Shown one piece after another: positions 48,355 through 56,591 of a stretch of DNA of 64,000 bases. The DNA comes from UBA5951 sp009936885 (lineage in GTDB: Bacteria > Pseudomonadota > Alphaproteobacteria > Puniceispirillales > Puniceispirillaceae). Positions within the stretch are counted from its first letter, which is position 1. The number at the start of each line of letters is the position of its first letter. A program made the position numbers and the translations under genes. Location: contig CALKVA010000004.1 of NCBI GenBank assembly GCA_937996625.1, positions 104,343 to 168,342 on the forward strand, written 5' to 3'. A model generated the notes under the pieces. The model was given only the letters and a program-made list of their open reading frames with translations, was not told the DNA's origin and made no database searches.

Positions 48355-49188
48355 ATGCAAGTTCAAACAGTAAGCTATACTGCCAAGGATGCAGCAGAAA
48401 CCCTAACGCGTTCTCTGCATGAAACAGGGTTTGCCATATTAGAAGATCATCCTATTAGCTCTGAGCAAGTGCAGTCAATTTATGATAATTGGGGGGCCTT
48501 TTTTGCAAGTGAAGCAAAGCATGAATTTCTAAGAGATATGGAAAAGCAAGATGGATATTTTCCGTTTCGGTCTGAAAACGCAAAAGGCGTTGATTTAAAA
48601 GACCTAAAAGAATTTTATCATGTGTTTCCATGGGGCCGTGTTCCTCCAGAATTAGAGGTGGAAACCCGAAAATTATATAATGATTTGGTTATCCTTGGAT
48701 TAACCTTATTAAAATGGCTTGATAGCACCATACCATCTGATGTGCATGATATTCTCTCAGAACCTTTGGATGAAATGATGCAAGGCAGCCAGCAAAGCTT
48801 GCTTCGCATTTTACATTATCCACCCATTCAACAGGATGCAGAATTAGGGGCGATTAGGGCGGCAGCTCATGAAGATATAAATCTAATAACACTTCTTGTA
48901 GCGGGCTCTGAGCCTGGCTTGCAAGCACAAGATAAAGCTGGAAAATGGCATGATATTTCCTGCGATCCGGGTATGATCACCATTAATAATGGAGATATGC
49001 TTGCTATGGCGAGTAATAATTATTTTCCGTCAACTCCGCACCGTGTGGTAAACCCAGATGGAAAAAATAATAATTCACGTTATTCTATACCTATGTTTTT
49101 ACATCCAAGACCAGAGGTGATGTTGAATAACGTGCTTTCAGCAGAAGGGTATCTGCTAAATCGACTAAAAGAAATTGGATTAAAATAG
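48355..49188 (+). CDS. 2-oxoglutarate/Fe(II)-dependent oxygenase (isopenicillin N synthase-like fold)
   Basis: A 277-residue non-haem iron oxygenase. The facial triad is His172 and Asp174 in AAHEDINLITLL and His229 in PSTPHRVVNP; the 2-oxoglutarate-binding Arg is Arg242 in SRYSIPMF. An N-terminal DIOX_N region (ETGFAILEDHPIS) precedes the catalytic domain. Its place between the nucleoside hydrolase and a nucleoside-type ABC transporter (16-base gaps on each side) suggests a nucleobase or nucleoside substrate. Fungal thymine 7-hydroxylase and pyrimidine deoxyribonucleoside 2'-hydroxylase belong to the same broad superfamily. The reaction is inferred from context only. Confidence 0.85.
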   Translation: MQVQTVSYTAKDAAETLTRSLHETGFAILEDHPISSEQVQSIYDNWGAFFASEAKHEFLRDMEKQDGYFPFRSENAKGVDLKDLKEFYHVFPWGRVPPELEVETRKLYNDLVILGLTLLKWLDSTIPSDVHDILSEPLDEMMQGSQQSLLRILHYPPIQQDAELGAIRAAAHEDINLITLLVAGSEPGLQAQDKAGKWHDISCDPGMITINNGDMLAMASNNYFPSTPHRVVNPDGKNNNSRYSIPMFLHPRPEVMLNNVLSAEGYLLNRLKEIGLK

Positions 49189-49203
49189 GTAAAGAGGTAA
49201 ATT

Positions 49204-50238
49204 ATGTCACGAAATAATCTTTTATTGATAGTTGGCGTCATTGTGGTGGCGGTAGTTATTATTTTCAACCTCGATATGGAGGTTGCAGATAAAAAAGAGA
49301 CTGCAAGTTTAAAGCCGGCTGTTGTTTTTGATATGGGCGGTAAATTTGACAAATCCTTTAATGAGGGTGTTTGGAACGGGGTAAAGAAATTTACCGAAGA
49401 GACAGGCATCGAAGTAATGGAATTTGAAGTAACTAACGAGACACAGCGTGAGCAGGCAATGCGCCGCATGGTTGATAAGGGCGCAACGATTGTACTTGGC
49501 GTTGGATTTGCACAGGCAGATGCGATTTCTAAAGTAGCGGCAGATAATCCAGATGTTCAATTTTCAATCATTGATGTTGGCTGGCTGGATGCGCCAAACT
49601 TACGCCAATATGTATTCAAAGAACATGAAGGCTCGTTTCTAGTTGGTGTTGCTGCTGCAAAAGCATCGCAAACAGGTAAAGTCGGATTTGTTGGTGGTCA
49701 AGATATCGGCCTTATCAGCAGGTTTGCGTGTGGATATGTAGGTGGAGTGAAATCTATTCTTCCAAATGCAGAAGTATATGAAAATATGACAGGCTCTACT
49801 CCTGCGGCTTGGAATGACCCTGCAAGAGGTGCTGAATTAACACGAAGCCAGATTGATCGCGGTGCAGATGTGGTATACCACGCAGCAGGCGGCACAGGCG
49901 TTGGTGTAATTCAAGCAGCAGCTGATGCAGGCAAGCTTGCTATTGGTGTTGATTCAAACCAAAATGGGCTAGCCCCAGGTTCCGTTCTAACCTCTATGCT
50001 AAAGCGAGTGGATGTTGCCGCTTATGAAACATTCATGGATGCAAAGAATGATGCATTTACGTCAGGTGTTCAGGTACTTGGTATTGCAGAAGGGGGTGTT
50101 GACTGGGCTCTGGACGATAATAACAAGTCACTTATCACTGCAGATATTAAGAGTGCTATTGAAAAAGCGAAAGACGGGATTCTGTCTGGCGATATCGTAG
50201 TGCACGACTTTTTAGCAGATCAAAATTGCCCTTATTAA
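49204..50238 (+). CDS. BMP-family nucleoside-binding protein of ABC importer
   Basis: Substrate-binding protein of the BMP/PnrA (nucleoside) type, 344 residues. VVFDMGGKFDKSFNEGVWNGVKKF near 39-62 is the PnrA-like nucleoside-site motif, with YVFKEHEGSFLVGVAAA near 136-152 and GKVGFVGGQDIGLI later. The N-terminus (NLLLIVGVIVVAVVIIFNLD) is one hydrophobic anchor with no lipobox, very like that of PotF at 41635. It belongs with the ATPase and two permeases downstream. A GC-rich hairpin follows its stop. Substrate is likely purine or pyrimidine nucleosides. Confidence 0.92.
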   Translation: MSRNNLLLIVGVIVVAVVIIFNLDMEVADKKETASLKPAVVFDMGGKFDKSFNEGVWNGVKKFTEETGIEVMEFEVTNETQREQAMRRMVDKGATIVLGVGFAQADAISKVAADNPDVQFSIIDVGWLDAPNLRQYVFKEHEGSFLVGVAAAKASQTGKVGFVGGQDIGLISRFACGYVGGVKSILPNAEVYENMTGSTPAAWNDPARGAELTRSQIDRGADVVYHAAGGTGVGVIQAAADAGKLAIGVDSNQNGLAPGSVLTSMLKRVDVAAYETFMDAKNDAFTSGVQVLGIAEGGVDWALDDNNKSLITADIKSAIEKAKDGILSGDIVVHDFLADQNCPY

Positions 50239-50265
50239 ATAACGCTTAGAAGTAAGTTTAATACG

Positions 50266-51891
50266 GTGAGTTTAAACATAACCAAACAAAACGGCGGCGA
50301 TTCGCCGCCGTTTGCTGTTTCACTCAAAGATATTTGCAAGAGTTTCGGGCCAGTGCGCGCGAATGCTTCTATCAGTTTGGATGTCCTGTCTGGAACAATC
50401 CACGGCATTATCGGTGAAAACGGCGCGGGCAAATCCACATTAATGTCCATTTTATATGGTTTTTATCAACCAGATAGTGGGCAAATAGAATTAGACGGCA
50501 TTTCTTCTGCATTTAGGCAACCCTCCGAGGCTATAGCCATGGGAATTGGCATGGTGCATCAGCATTTTATGCTTGTTCCAAATTTTACAGCACTGGAGAA
50601 TATTATTCTTGGCGCTGAGGGTCAAAAAGGTCTTAAAACGGGTCTGCAACTTGCAAGAGAGAAGCTACAAGAACTATCCCAAATCTATGGGTTAGAGGTT
50701 GAATTAGACAGCATCACAGAAGAGCTGCCAGTTGGAATTCAGCAAAGAATAGAAATTTTAAAAGCCTTATATCGCGGTGCTAGAGTGCTCATATTAGATG
50801 AGCCAACGGGCGTGCTAACACCTCAGGAGACAGACCAGCTTTTCGAAATCCTGAAAGCTTTAAAATCAGAAGGTGTTACTATTCTTTTGATTACGCACAA
50901 GCTTCATGAAGTGATGGCTATTACCGATGTTGTGTCTGTTATGCGACAAGGTAAATTGGTAGCTCATACAAAGACCAATGAGACATCGCCTGAATGGCTC
51001 GCAGAACAAATGGTCGGCAGGTCAGTTCTTGTAAACTCAGAGTTTGCGCCAGGAAAACCAGATAAAATAGCATTATCGGCGCATAATTTATGTGTAAGTG
51101 ATAAGCGCGGTTTTAATAGTTTAAAGAGCGTATCGTTTGAGCTTCGTGAAGGCGAAATACTGGGCGTTGCCGGGATCGCAGGTAATGGCCAGTCAGAGCT
51201 ATTATCTGTTCTCTCAGGAATTATAAAACCAGCAATAGGTGCGTTTTCAATAGGAGAATATCTGTTTAATTCTTCTCAACCGGCTGACCCAGCCTTCCTA
51301 AGGCAACTAGGCATAGCGCATGTTCCAGAAGATAGGCATGCAGAAGGGCTAATATTGCAGTTTCAGGCGTTTGAATCCTCTGTCTTGGGTTATGAGACAA
51401 ACTCAAAATTAGGACGTAATCTGCTAACAGATCCGAATATTATTAAGGAGCATTGTTCCGAGTTAATGAATTCTTTTGATGTTCGCCCGCCTAATCCAAA
51501 ACTATTAAGCAGTCAGTTTTCAGGCGGAAATCAACAAAAACTGGTTCTCGCGCGTGAAATATCATCCATGCCAAAAGTGCTTCTTGTTGGTCAGCCAACA
51601 AGAGGCGTTGATATTGGTGCAATTGAGTTTATTCATAACACCTTGATAAAAATGCGCGATAGGGGCTGTGCGATACTCCTTGTATCGGTTGAATTGGAAG
51701 AGATATTAAGTTTGTCTGATAGAATAATGGTGATGAATGCAGGTGAGGTTGTAGGAACGGTAGATAAGCTGGATGCTACAAAATCAATGCTGGGTAAGAT
51801 GATGGCTGGAATTGCCACTGATGCTGCCTCAGCTAGTAGTGCCTTGAACATTCCTGAATTGACCAGTGCTGGTTTGAAGGGTGGCGTGTAA
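50266..51891 (+). CDS. Nucleoside-type ABC transporter ATP-binding protein, duplicated ATPase
   Basis: A 541-residue protein with two ABC domains, as in sugar and nucleoside importers (RbsA/NupO). The first has GENGAGKSTLMSILYG near residues 45-60, the second has the GIAGNGQSELLSVLSG (degenerate Walker A) near 304-319 and FSGGNQQKLVLAREI near 419-433. The start is a GTG at 50266. The first twelve or so codons include a GC-rich inverted repeat (50289-50313) that doubles as a hairpin after the binding-protein gene, so RNA structure sits inside the coding start. No alternative start is visible beyond it. The stop overlaps the next gene by one base. Confidence 0.9.
   Translation: MSLNITKQNGGDSPPFAVSLKDICKSFGPVRANASISLDVLSGTIHGIIGENGAGKSTLMSILYGFYQPDSGQIELDGISSAFRQPSEAIAMGIGMVHQHFMLVPNFTALENIILGAEGQKGLKTGLQLAREKLQELSQIYGLEVELDSITEELPVGIQQRIEILKALYRGARVLILDEPTGVLTPQETDQLFEILKALKSEGVTILLITHKLHEVMAITDVVSVMRQGKLVAHTKTNETSPEWLAEQMVGRSVLVNSEFAPGKPDKIALSAHNLCVSDKRGFNSLKSVSFELREGEILGVAGIAGNGQSELLSVLSGIIKPAIGAFSIGEYLFNSSQPADPAFLRQLGIAHVPEDRHAEGLILQFQAFESSVLGYETNSKLGRNLLTDPNIIKEHCSELMNSFDVRPPNPKLLSSQFSGGNQQKLVLAREISSMPKVLLVGQPTRGVDIGAIEFIHNTLIKMRDRGCAILLVSVELEEILSLSDRIMVMNAGEVVGTVDKLDATKSMLGKMMAGIATDAASASSALNIPELTSAGLKGGV
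50289..50313 (+). terminator. GC-rich hairpin inside the start of the ATPase gene
   Basis: AAACGGCGGCG at 50289-50299 and CGCCGCCGTTT at 50303-50313 are perfect complements around a three-base loop. It lies 51 bases after the binding-protein stop and 23 bases into the ATPase reading frame, encoding NGGDSPPF there. The tract after it (GCTGTTTC) is only partly T-rich, so it may act as a weak terminator, RNA-end protector or attenuator. Confidence 0.65.
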
Positions 51892-53006
51892 TGCAGACAT
51901 CGCGTCTACCTGCCTATGTGGATATCCTCATAATACCGTTTCTCAATCTATTAACGGCATTATTTGTAGCAGGCATCATTATCGCTATTATTGGCGAAAA
52001 CCCGTTTACCGCTTTATCTGTTATGCTTAAAGGAGCCTTTATCTATAAGGGCGGCCTTGGCTATACACTTTTTTACACCACCAATTTTATTTTTACGGGG
52101 CTTGCGGTTGCAGTGGCGTTTCATGCAATGCTGTTTAACATTGGCGGTGAGGGACAAGCAGCAATGGGCGGTCTTGGAATTGGTCTTGTGGCACTCTCTT
52201 TAGGGGGTGTTATCCCAGCGCCATTTGTTATTCTTCTTGCCATTCTGGGCTCAGCATTATTTGGGGCCTTTTGGGGTGTAATACCAGGTTATCTGCAAGC
52301 TAAGCGTGGTAGCCATATTGTTATTACAACCATTATGTTTAACTTTATTGCGTCTTCGATACTAATATGGCTGCTGGCAGGAATGCTTATGGCGCCAAAC
52401 CAAATGTCGCCAGAGACAGTGTCTTTTGCAGATGGGGTGATGCTGTTTAAAATACATGAGATCTTAAATAGCATGGGTTTTTATGTTGCACGATCGCCAT
52501 TGAATATATCATTCGCTCTTGCGTTACTATGTTGTTTTGCTGTCTGGGTTTTAATTTGGAGAACCAGACTGGGATACCGTATCAGGGCAACGGGATTTAG
52601 CACCAAAGCTTCCACTTATGCAGGCTACCGACCTGAATGGATTATCATCTTGGTAATGGCCATTTCTGGCGGTCTTGCGGGGATGATGGCTGTTAATGAA
52701 ATCCTTGGAGTGCAACATAGAGTGATTTTGAATTTTACATCTGGTTATGGATTTACAGGAATTGCGGTTGCCTTAATGGGCCGAAATCACCCTGTTGGTA
52801 TCATATTCGCAAGCTTGTTGTTTGGCGCTTTATATCAAGGCGGTGCAGAGCTTGATTTTGAATTTCAGACAATTACACGTGATATGGTGGTGATGATTCA
52901 GGGGCTTATAATTCTGTTTTCAGGCGCTCTTGCTTATATGTTTAATCCTATATTAGAACGTTTTTTCAGCGCAAATACACCCCAGAAGGAAATGCTCGAT
53001 GGCTGA
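51891..53006 (+). CDS. Nucleoside-type ABC permease (NupP-like)
   Basis: A 371-residue permease of the BPD_transp_2 type with about ten hydrophobic helices, as in RbsC/NupP. The motif FNIGGEGQAAMGGLG near residues 82-96 is the family sequence (NIGxEGQ), and SGGLAGMMAVNEILG near 259-273 marks the second half. It overlaps the ATPase by one base (TAATG) and the second permease by eight bases. The paired BPD_transp_2 permeases with a BMP receptor are the standard purine/pyrimidine nucleoside importer layout. Confidence 0.92.
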   Translation: MQTSRLPAYVDILIIPFLNLLTALFVAGIIIAIIGENPFTALSVMLKGAFIYKGGLGYTLFYTTNFIFTGLAVAVAFHAMLFNIGGEGQAAMGGLGIGLVALSLGGVIPAPFVILLAILGSALFGAFWGVIPGYLQAKRGSHIVITTIMFNFIASSILIWLLAGMLMAPNQMSPETVSFADGVMLFKIHEILNSMGFYVARSPLNISFALALLCCFAVWVLIWRTRLGYRIRATGFSTKASTYAGYRPEWIIILVMAISGGLAGMMAVNEILGVQHRVILNFTSGYGFTGIAVALMGRNHPVGIIFASLLFGALYQGGAELDFEFQTITRDMVVMIQGLIILFSGALAYMFNPILERFFSANTPQKEMLDG

Positions 53007-53976
53007 TTTCTGGTTCCAGTTTTTGCTTGCATTGGATTCAACATTACGAGTTGCAACGCCGCTGATATTTGCTGCAATGGCGGGTATTTTCTCTGAACGT
53101 TCGGGTATAATTGATATATCCCTTGAAGGAAAAATGTTAATGGCAGCCTTTGTTGCAGCAGCGGTTGCTTATGGAACAGGATCCCCATGGATTGGGGCAC
53201 TTGCTGCAATTATAGTTTCTGTTTTAGCTGGTTTGTTGCATGGATTTGCGTGTATTATTCATCGGGGAAATCAGGTTATTTCTGGGCTTGCTATAAATAT
53301 TCTTGCCTCCGGTCTAACCGTTATAATTGGCATCGCACTATTCAGACAGGGCGGTCAAACGCCAACATTACCGAAATCAGCACGGTTTAATTCAATTGAA
53401 CTCCCTTTTGCGCAATATGTTGCAGATAATATTCCTATTTTGGGTGTTGTTTACAAAGAGCTGATTTCAGGTCACAATATTCTTGTTTGGCTTGCCTTGG
53501 CGAGTGTTGGCATAACCTATTATATTTTGTTTAAAACAACGTTTGGCTTAAGGCTCCGTGCGGTTGGGGAAAAGCCAGAAGCACTTGATTCTGCGGGTAT
53601 TTCAGTATCAAAAATGCGATTCCAAGCGATTATAATTGCGGGTATTTTATGTGGTCTAGCTGGGGTTTATTTATCTACGGCAACAGGGGCAGGTTTTGTT
53701 AAAGAAATGACGGCTGGTAAGGGGTATATTGCATTAGCTGCAATGATTTTTGGAAAATGGCGGCCTGTACCAGCTTTATATGCATGTTTGATGTTTGGGT
53801 TTTTAGAAGCGGTTGCTGCCAGAGTACAAGGAGCAGAATTTCCTATTATAGGTGAAATTTCATCTGATCTTCTGCTTGCGCTCCCTTATGTTTTAACAGT
53901 TGTTCTTCTTGCTGGTTTTATTGGCGGGGTCTCGCCGCCACGCGCAATTGGACAGCCCTATATCAAGGAGCGATAA
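52999..53976 (+). CDS. Nucleoside-type ABC permease (NupQ-like)
   Basis: A 325-residue second permease of BPD_transp_2 type, about eight to nine helices. ISLEGKMLMAAFVAAAVAY near residues 40-58 is the equivalent of the NIGxEGQ motif in its partner, and GLAGVYLSTATGAGFVKEMTAGKGYIALAAMIFGKW follows in segments near 216-250. It overlaps the first permease by eight bases and is followed six bases later by cdd, so cytidine deamination is in the same operon. Confidence 0.92.
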   Translation: MADFWFQFLLALDSTLRVATPLIFAAMAGIFSERSGIIDISLEGKMLMAAFVAAAVAYGTGSPWIGALAAIIVSVLAGLLHGFACIIHRGNQVISGLAINILASGLTVIIGIALFRQGGQTPTLPKSARFNSIELPFAQYVADNIPILGVVYKELISGHNILVWLALASVGITYYILFKTTFGLRLRAVGEKPEALDSAGISVSKMRFQAIIIAGILCGLAGVYLSTATGAGFVKEMTAGKGYIALAAMIFGKWRPVPALYACLMFGFLEAVAARVQGAEFPIIGEISSDLLLALPYVLTVVLLAGFIGGVSPPRAIGQPYIKER

Positions 53977-53982
53977 TTCTAA

Positions 53983-54387
53983 ATGCTCACACAAACTGAA
54001 CAGCGTTTATGCGATGCTGCTATATCAGCAAGACATAATGCGTATGCGCCCTATTCAAAATTCAAGGTTGGCGCAGCAATATTAGATGAATTTGATAATA
54101 TTCATTTAGGCGTTAATGTTGAAAATGCTGCCTATCCTCAAGGAAGCTGTGCAGAGGCTGGCGCAATATCAGCGATGATTGCATCAGGCGGCACCAAGAT
54201 AAAACGCATAGCTGTTAGCGGTGTAGGAACGCAATTATGCACCCCTTGTGGGGGGTGTCGGCAGAGAATTCGTGAATTTGCGAGTTTGAAAACAGACATT
54301 TTAATCTGCACTGATTCACAGTTTAAAAAACGCTTTAATCTGGAGATGTTACTGCCAGCTTCATTCGGTCCTGATAATTTAGTCTAA
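53983..54387 (+). CDS. cdd: Cytidine deaminase
   Basis: Zinc enzyme that converts (deoxy)cytidine to (deoxy)uridine. The 134-residue protein has NVENAAYPQGSCAEAGAI near residues 45-62, with zinc-ligand Cys and the catalytic Glu, and CTPCGGCRQRI near 86-96 supplying the other two Cys ligands. This is the small tetrameric class. It is the last gene of the nucleoside transport operon and would feed uridine to the nucleoside hydrolase or upp branch. Convergent with upp, with a hairpin between them. Confidence 0.95.
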   Translation: MLTQTEQRLCDAAISARHNAYAPYSKFKVGAAILDEFDNIHLGVNVENAAYPQGSCAEAGAISAMIASGGTKIKRIAVSGVGTQLCTPCGGCRQRIREFASLKTDILICTDSQFKKRFNLEMLLPASFGPDNLV

Positions 54388-54448
54388 ATCTTCAGATTAG
54401 CCAAAACAGATTTGTTAACGCCAATACTGTATTGCTAATGAGGGGTGT

Positions 54449-54467
54449 AAATAGGCTGGGGCTATTT
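54449..54467. terminator. Possible bidirectional hairpin between cdd and upp
   Basis: AAATAG at 54449-54454 and CTATTT at 54462-54467 pair around a seven-base loop, overlapping the upp stop codon. The stem is short and AT-rich, so a terminator role is tentative. Confidence 0.35.
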
Positions 54468-55091
54468 GGTGCCATAAATTCTATCGCCGGCGTCCCCAAG
54501 CCCTGGCAGAATATAGGCGTTTTCGTCTAATTCCCGGTCAAGCGCTGCTGTAATAATCGGAATGTCGGCATGTTGTTTGTGAAAATACTCAATACCTTCT
54601 GGCGCAGCTACCAAGCATACGAATAATATATTTTTTGCGCCATCCCGCTTTAAAAAATCAGCGGCTTGGACACCAGAACTTCCTGTCGCAAGCATGGGAT
54701 CAACAAGGATGATTTGCCTATCTTGGATTTGGTCTGGAAGCTTTTTAAAATAGGGTTCTGCTAAATGCGTATCGGCATTTCGTTGCATTCCAATATATCC
54801 AATAGGCGCTTCTGGAAGTGCGGCTGATAATGCATCTGCCATTCCGTTTCCTGCCCGAAGGATGGAGACAATGCATGGAAAAGGATAGACCAGCACTGCC
54901 TCGGTTGTCTTTTCCATTGGGGTTTTGATTTCTGTGTTAGCAACATTCAGATGGCTAAATACTGGCCAGCTCATAACATGACCTAGCTCTAATAATGTCT
55001 TGCGAAACGCAGGCGAAGCTGTATTCTCATCTCGCAAAATTGCAAGTTTATGAGTAACTAACGGGTGATCAAGTACGGTTACAGAATTCAT
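54462..55091 (-). CDS. upp: Uracil phosphoribosyltransferase
   Basis: Converts uracil and PRPP to UMP. The start at 55091 gives 209 residues beginning MNSVTVLDHPLVTHKL, the normal family N-terminus; the frame extends 16 codons further without homology, and no strong ribosome binding site supports that. The family motifs are ILRAGNGMADALSAALP near residues 73-89, where the usual form is RAGLGM, and the PRPP loop ILVDPMLATGSSGVQA near 124-139. It is on the opposite strand to cdd and tdk. It would capture uracil released by the nucleoside hydrolase. Confidence 0.94.
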   Translation of the reverse strand: MNSVTVLDHPLVTHKLAILRDENTASPAFRKTLLELGHVMSWPVFSHLNVANTEIKTPMEKTTEAVLVYPFPCIVSILRAGNGMADALSAALPEAPIGYIGMQRNADTHLAEPYFKKLPDQIQDRQIILVDPMLATGSSGVQAADFLKRDGAKNILFVCLVAAPEGIEYFHKQHADIPIITAALDRELDENAYILPGLGDAGDRIYGTK

Positions 55092-55283
55092 AGAAAATGT
55101 TATCCATTTTTTCAAAGCCATTATCAAGATGAATATCACATGAAATAACGTTTAGCCTAGATTTTAAAAAATTAGGTTGTTAAGTGTTACGGATGCTGCA
55201 TATGTCATCTTGTTTTGATAGGATAGCGTTAGGTAAATGGTCAGGTAAATTGGATGGCACATTTGTGCGAATAGAGAGTGAAA

Positions 55284-55874
55284 TTGGCTAAGTTATATTT
55301 TTCTTACTCAGCAATGAATGCAGGTAAATCAACAATTTTATTGCAGGCTTCTCATAATTATCAGGAAAGAGGTATGCACACATTACTGCTAACGGCTAAA
55401 CTTGATACAAGAAGTGGCTCTGGTGTTATCGCCTCTCGCATTGGATTAGACGCTAATGCATCTACCTTTCGTGCGGATACTGATCTGTTTAGCCTAACAC
55501 AGGCTGCAGATTTAGAACAAAAACGCTCTTGTGTATTAGTGGATGAGGCTCAGTTTTTATCAAAAGAGCAAGTATGGCAATTAGCTAAAATCGCTGATCA
55601 GTTAAGTCTACCTGTGATGTGTTATGGTTTGCGCACGGATTTTCAGGGAAAACTATTCGAAGGATCAGCAGAATTACTTGCGATAGCAGATTCCATTCGA
55701 GAAATTAGAACGATTTGCCATTGCGGCAGAAAAGCAACGATGGTGGTAAGACAAACTCATGATGGAAGGGTTGTTAAAGACGGGGCACAAATTGAAATAG
55801 GCGGCAATGATAAGTATATCTCATTATGCAGACGGCACTGGTCAGAAGCGATGGATGAAGGAGTCTTACAATGA
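55284..55874 (+). CDS. tdk: Thymidine kinase
   Basis: Phosphorylates (deoxy)thymidine in pyrimidine salvage. The product begins [20 protein letters not shown], the type II thymidine kinase P-loop. I prefer the TTG at 55284 (GAGAG upstream) because it gives the usual short N-terminus; a GTG at 55278 adds two residues. VLVDEAQFL near residues 85-93 is the Walker B region, and a zinc site is formed by [10 protein letters not shown] near 145 and CRRHW near the end. At 196 residues it is normal. It overlaps pncA by four bases (ATGA). Confidence 0.93.
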   Translation: MAKLYFSYSAMNAGKSTILLQASHNYQERGMHTLLLTAKLDTRSGSGVIASRIGLDANASTFRADTDLFSLTQAADLEQKRSCVLVDEAQFLSKEQVWQLAKIADQLSLPVMCYGLRTDFQGKLFEGSAELLAIADSIREIRTICHCGRKATMVVRQTHDGRVVKDGAQIEIGGNDKYISLCRRHWSEAMDEGVLQ

Positions 55875-56512
55875 TACGCAAAGATACCCCCATAATAGAC
55901 GATAATGCCTGCTTGCTGGTGATTGATGTGCAATTGGATTTTTGTCCTGGCGGCGCATTAGCTGTCGAGCAGGGGGATCAAGTGGTACCTCCTATCAATG
56001 GGCTTTTAACTCTTTTTAATAATATTGTACTAACGCAAGACTGGCATCCAGCAGGACATTATAGCTTTGCAAGTTCTCATGATGGAAGCCAGCCTTTCTC
56101 ATCTATTCAAATGCCTTATGGCGCGCAGACTTTATGGCCAGATCATTGTATCCAGAATAGCTCTGGCGCTGAATTTCACCCAGATTTAAATACCAGTGCA
56201 GCACAAGCTCTAATCCGAAAAGGGTATCGCCGTGAAATTGATAGCTATTCCGCATTTTTTGAGAATGACGGTGAAACAAAAACCGGTCTGCAAGGATGGC
56301 TCGCCACAAAACAGATTAGCAGCGTTTATCTTGCAGGTCTTGCAACTGATTACTGTGTTGCTTATTCAGCGCTTGATGCAGCACGCCTAGGGTTCGATGT
56401 AAATGTGCTACTGCCGGCTTGTCGCGGGATTGACTTGGACGGCTCGCTCAGCCTTCAGCTAGATAAGATGTCACAGGCAGGTGTCACATTATTAGAAAAA
56501 TTGCCCGAATAA
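55871..56512 (+). CDS. pncA: Nicotinamidase
   Basis: Hydrolyses nicotinamide to nicotinic acid for NAD recycling. The 213-residue protein has the catalytic Asp in [18 protein letters not shown] near residues 15-32, the metal-binding [14 protein letters not shown] near 56-69, a Lys in LIRKGY near 115-120 and the nucleophilic Cys in [15 protein letters not shown] near 156-170. It overlaps tdk by four bases, an unusual pairing that places NAD salvage beside nucleoside salvage, possibly because nicotinamide nucleosides also enter through the importer (inference). Confidence 0.92.
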   Translation: MIRKDTPIIDDNACLLVIDVQLDFCPGGALAVEQGDQVVPPINGLLTLFNNIVLTQDWHPAGHYSFASSHDGSQPFSSIQMPYGAQTLWPDHCIQNSSGAEFHPDLNTSAAQALIRKGYRREIDSYSAFFENDGETKTGLQGWLATKQISSVYLAGLATDYCVAYSALDAARLGFDVNVLLPACRGIDLDGSLSLQLDKMSQAGVTLLEKLPE

Positions 56513-56591
56513 GCATATTTTGATTTCTTTTACATGAAGAGTGATGTAGGACACCGACGTCTGACTTTCTTTATAAAAAGGTTCCTGTCTC

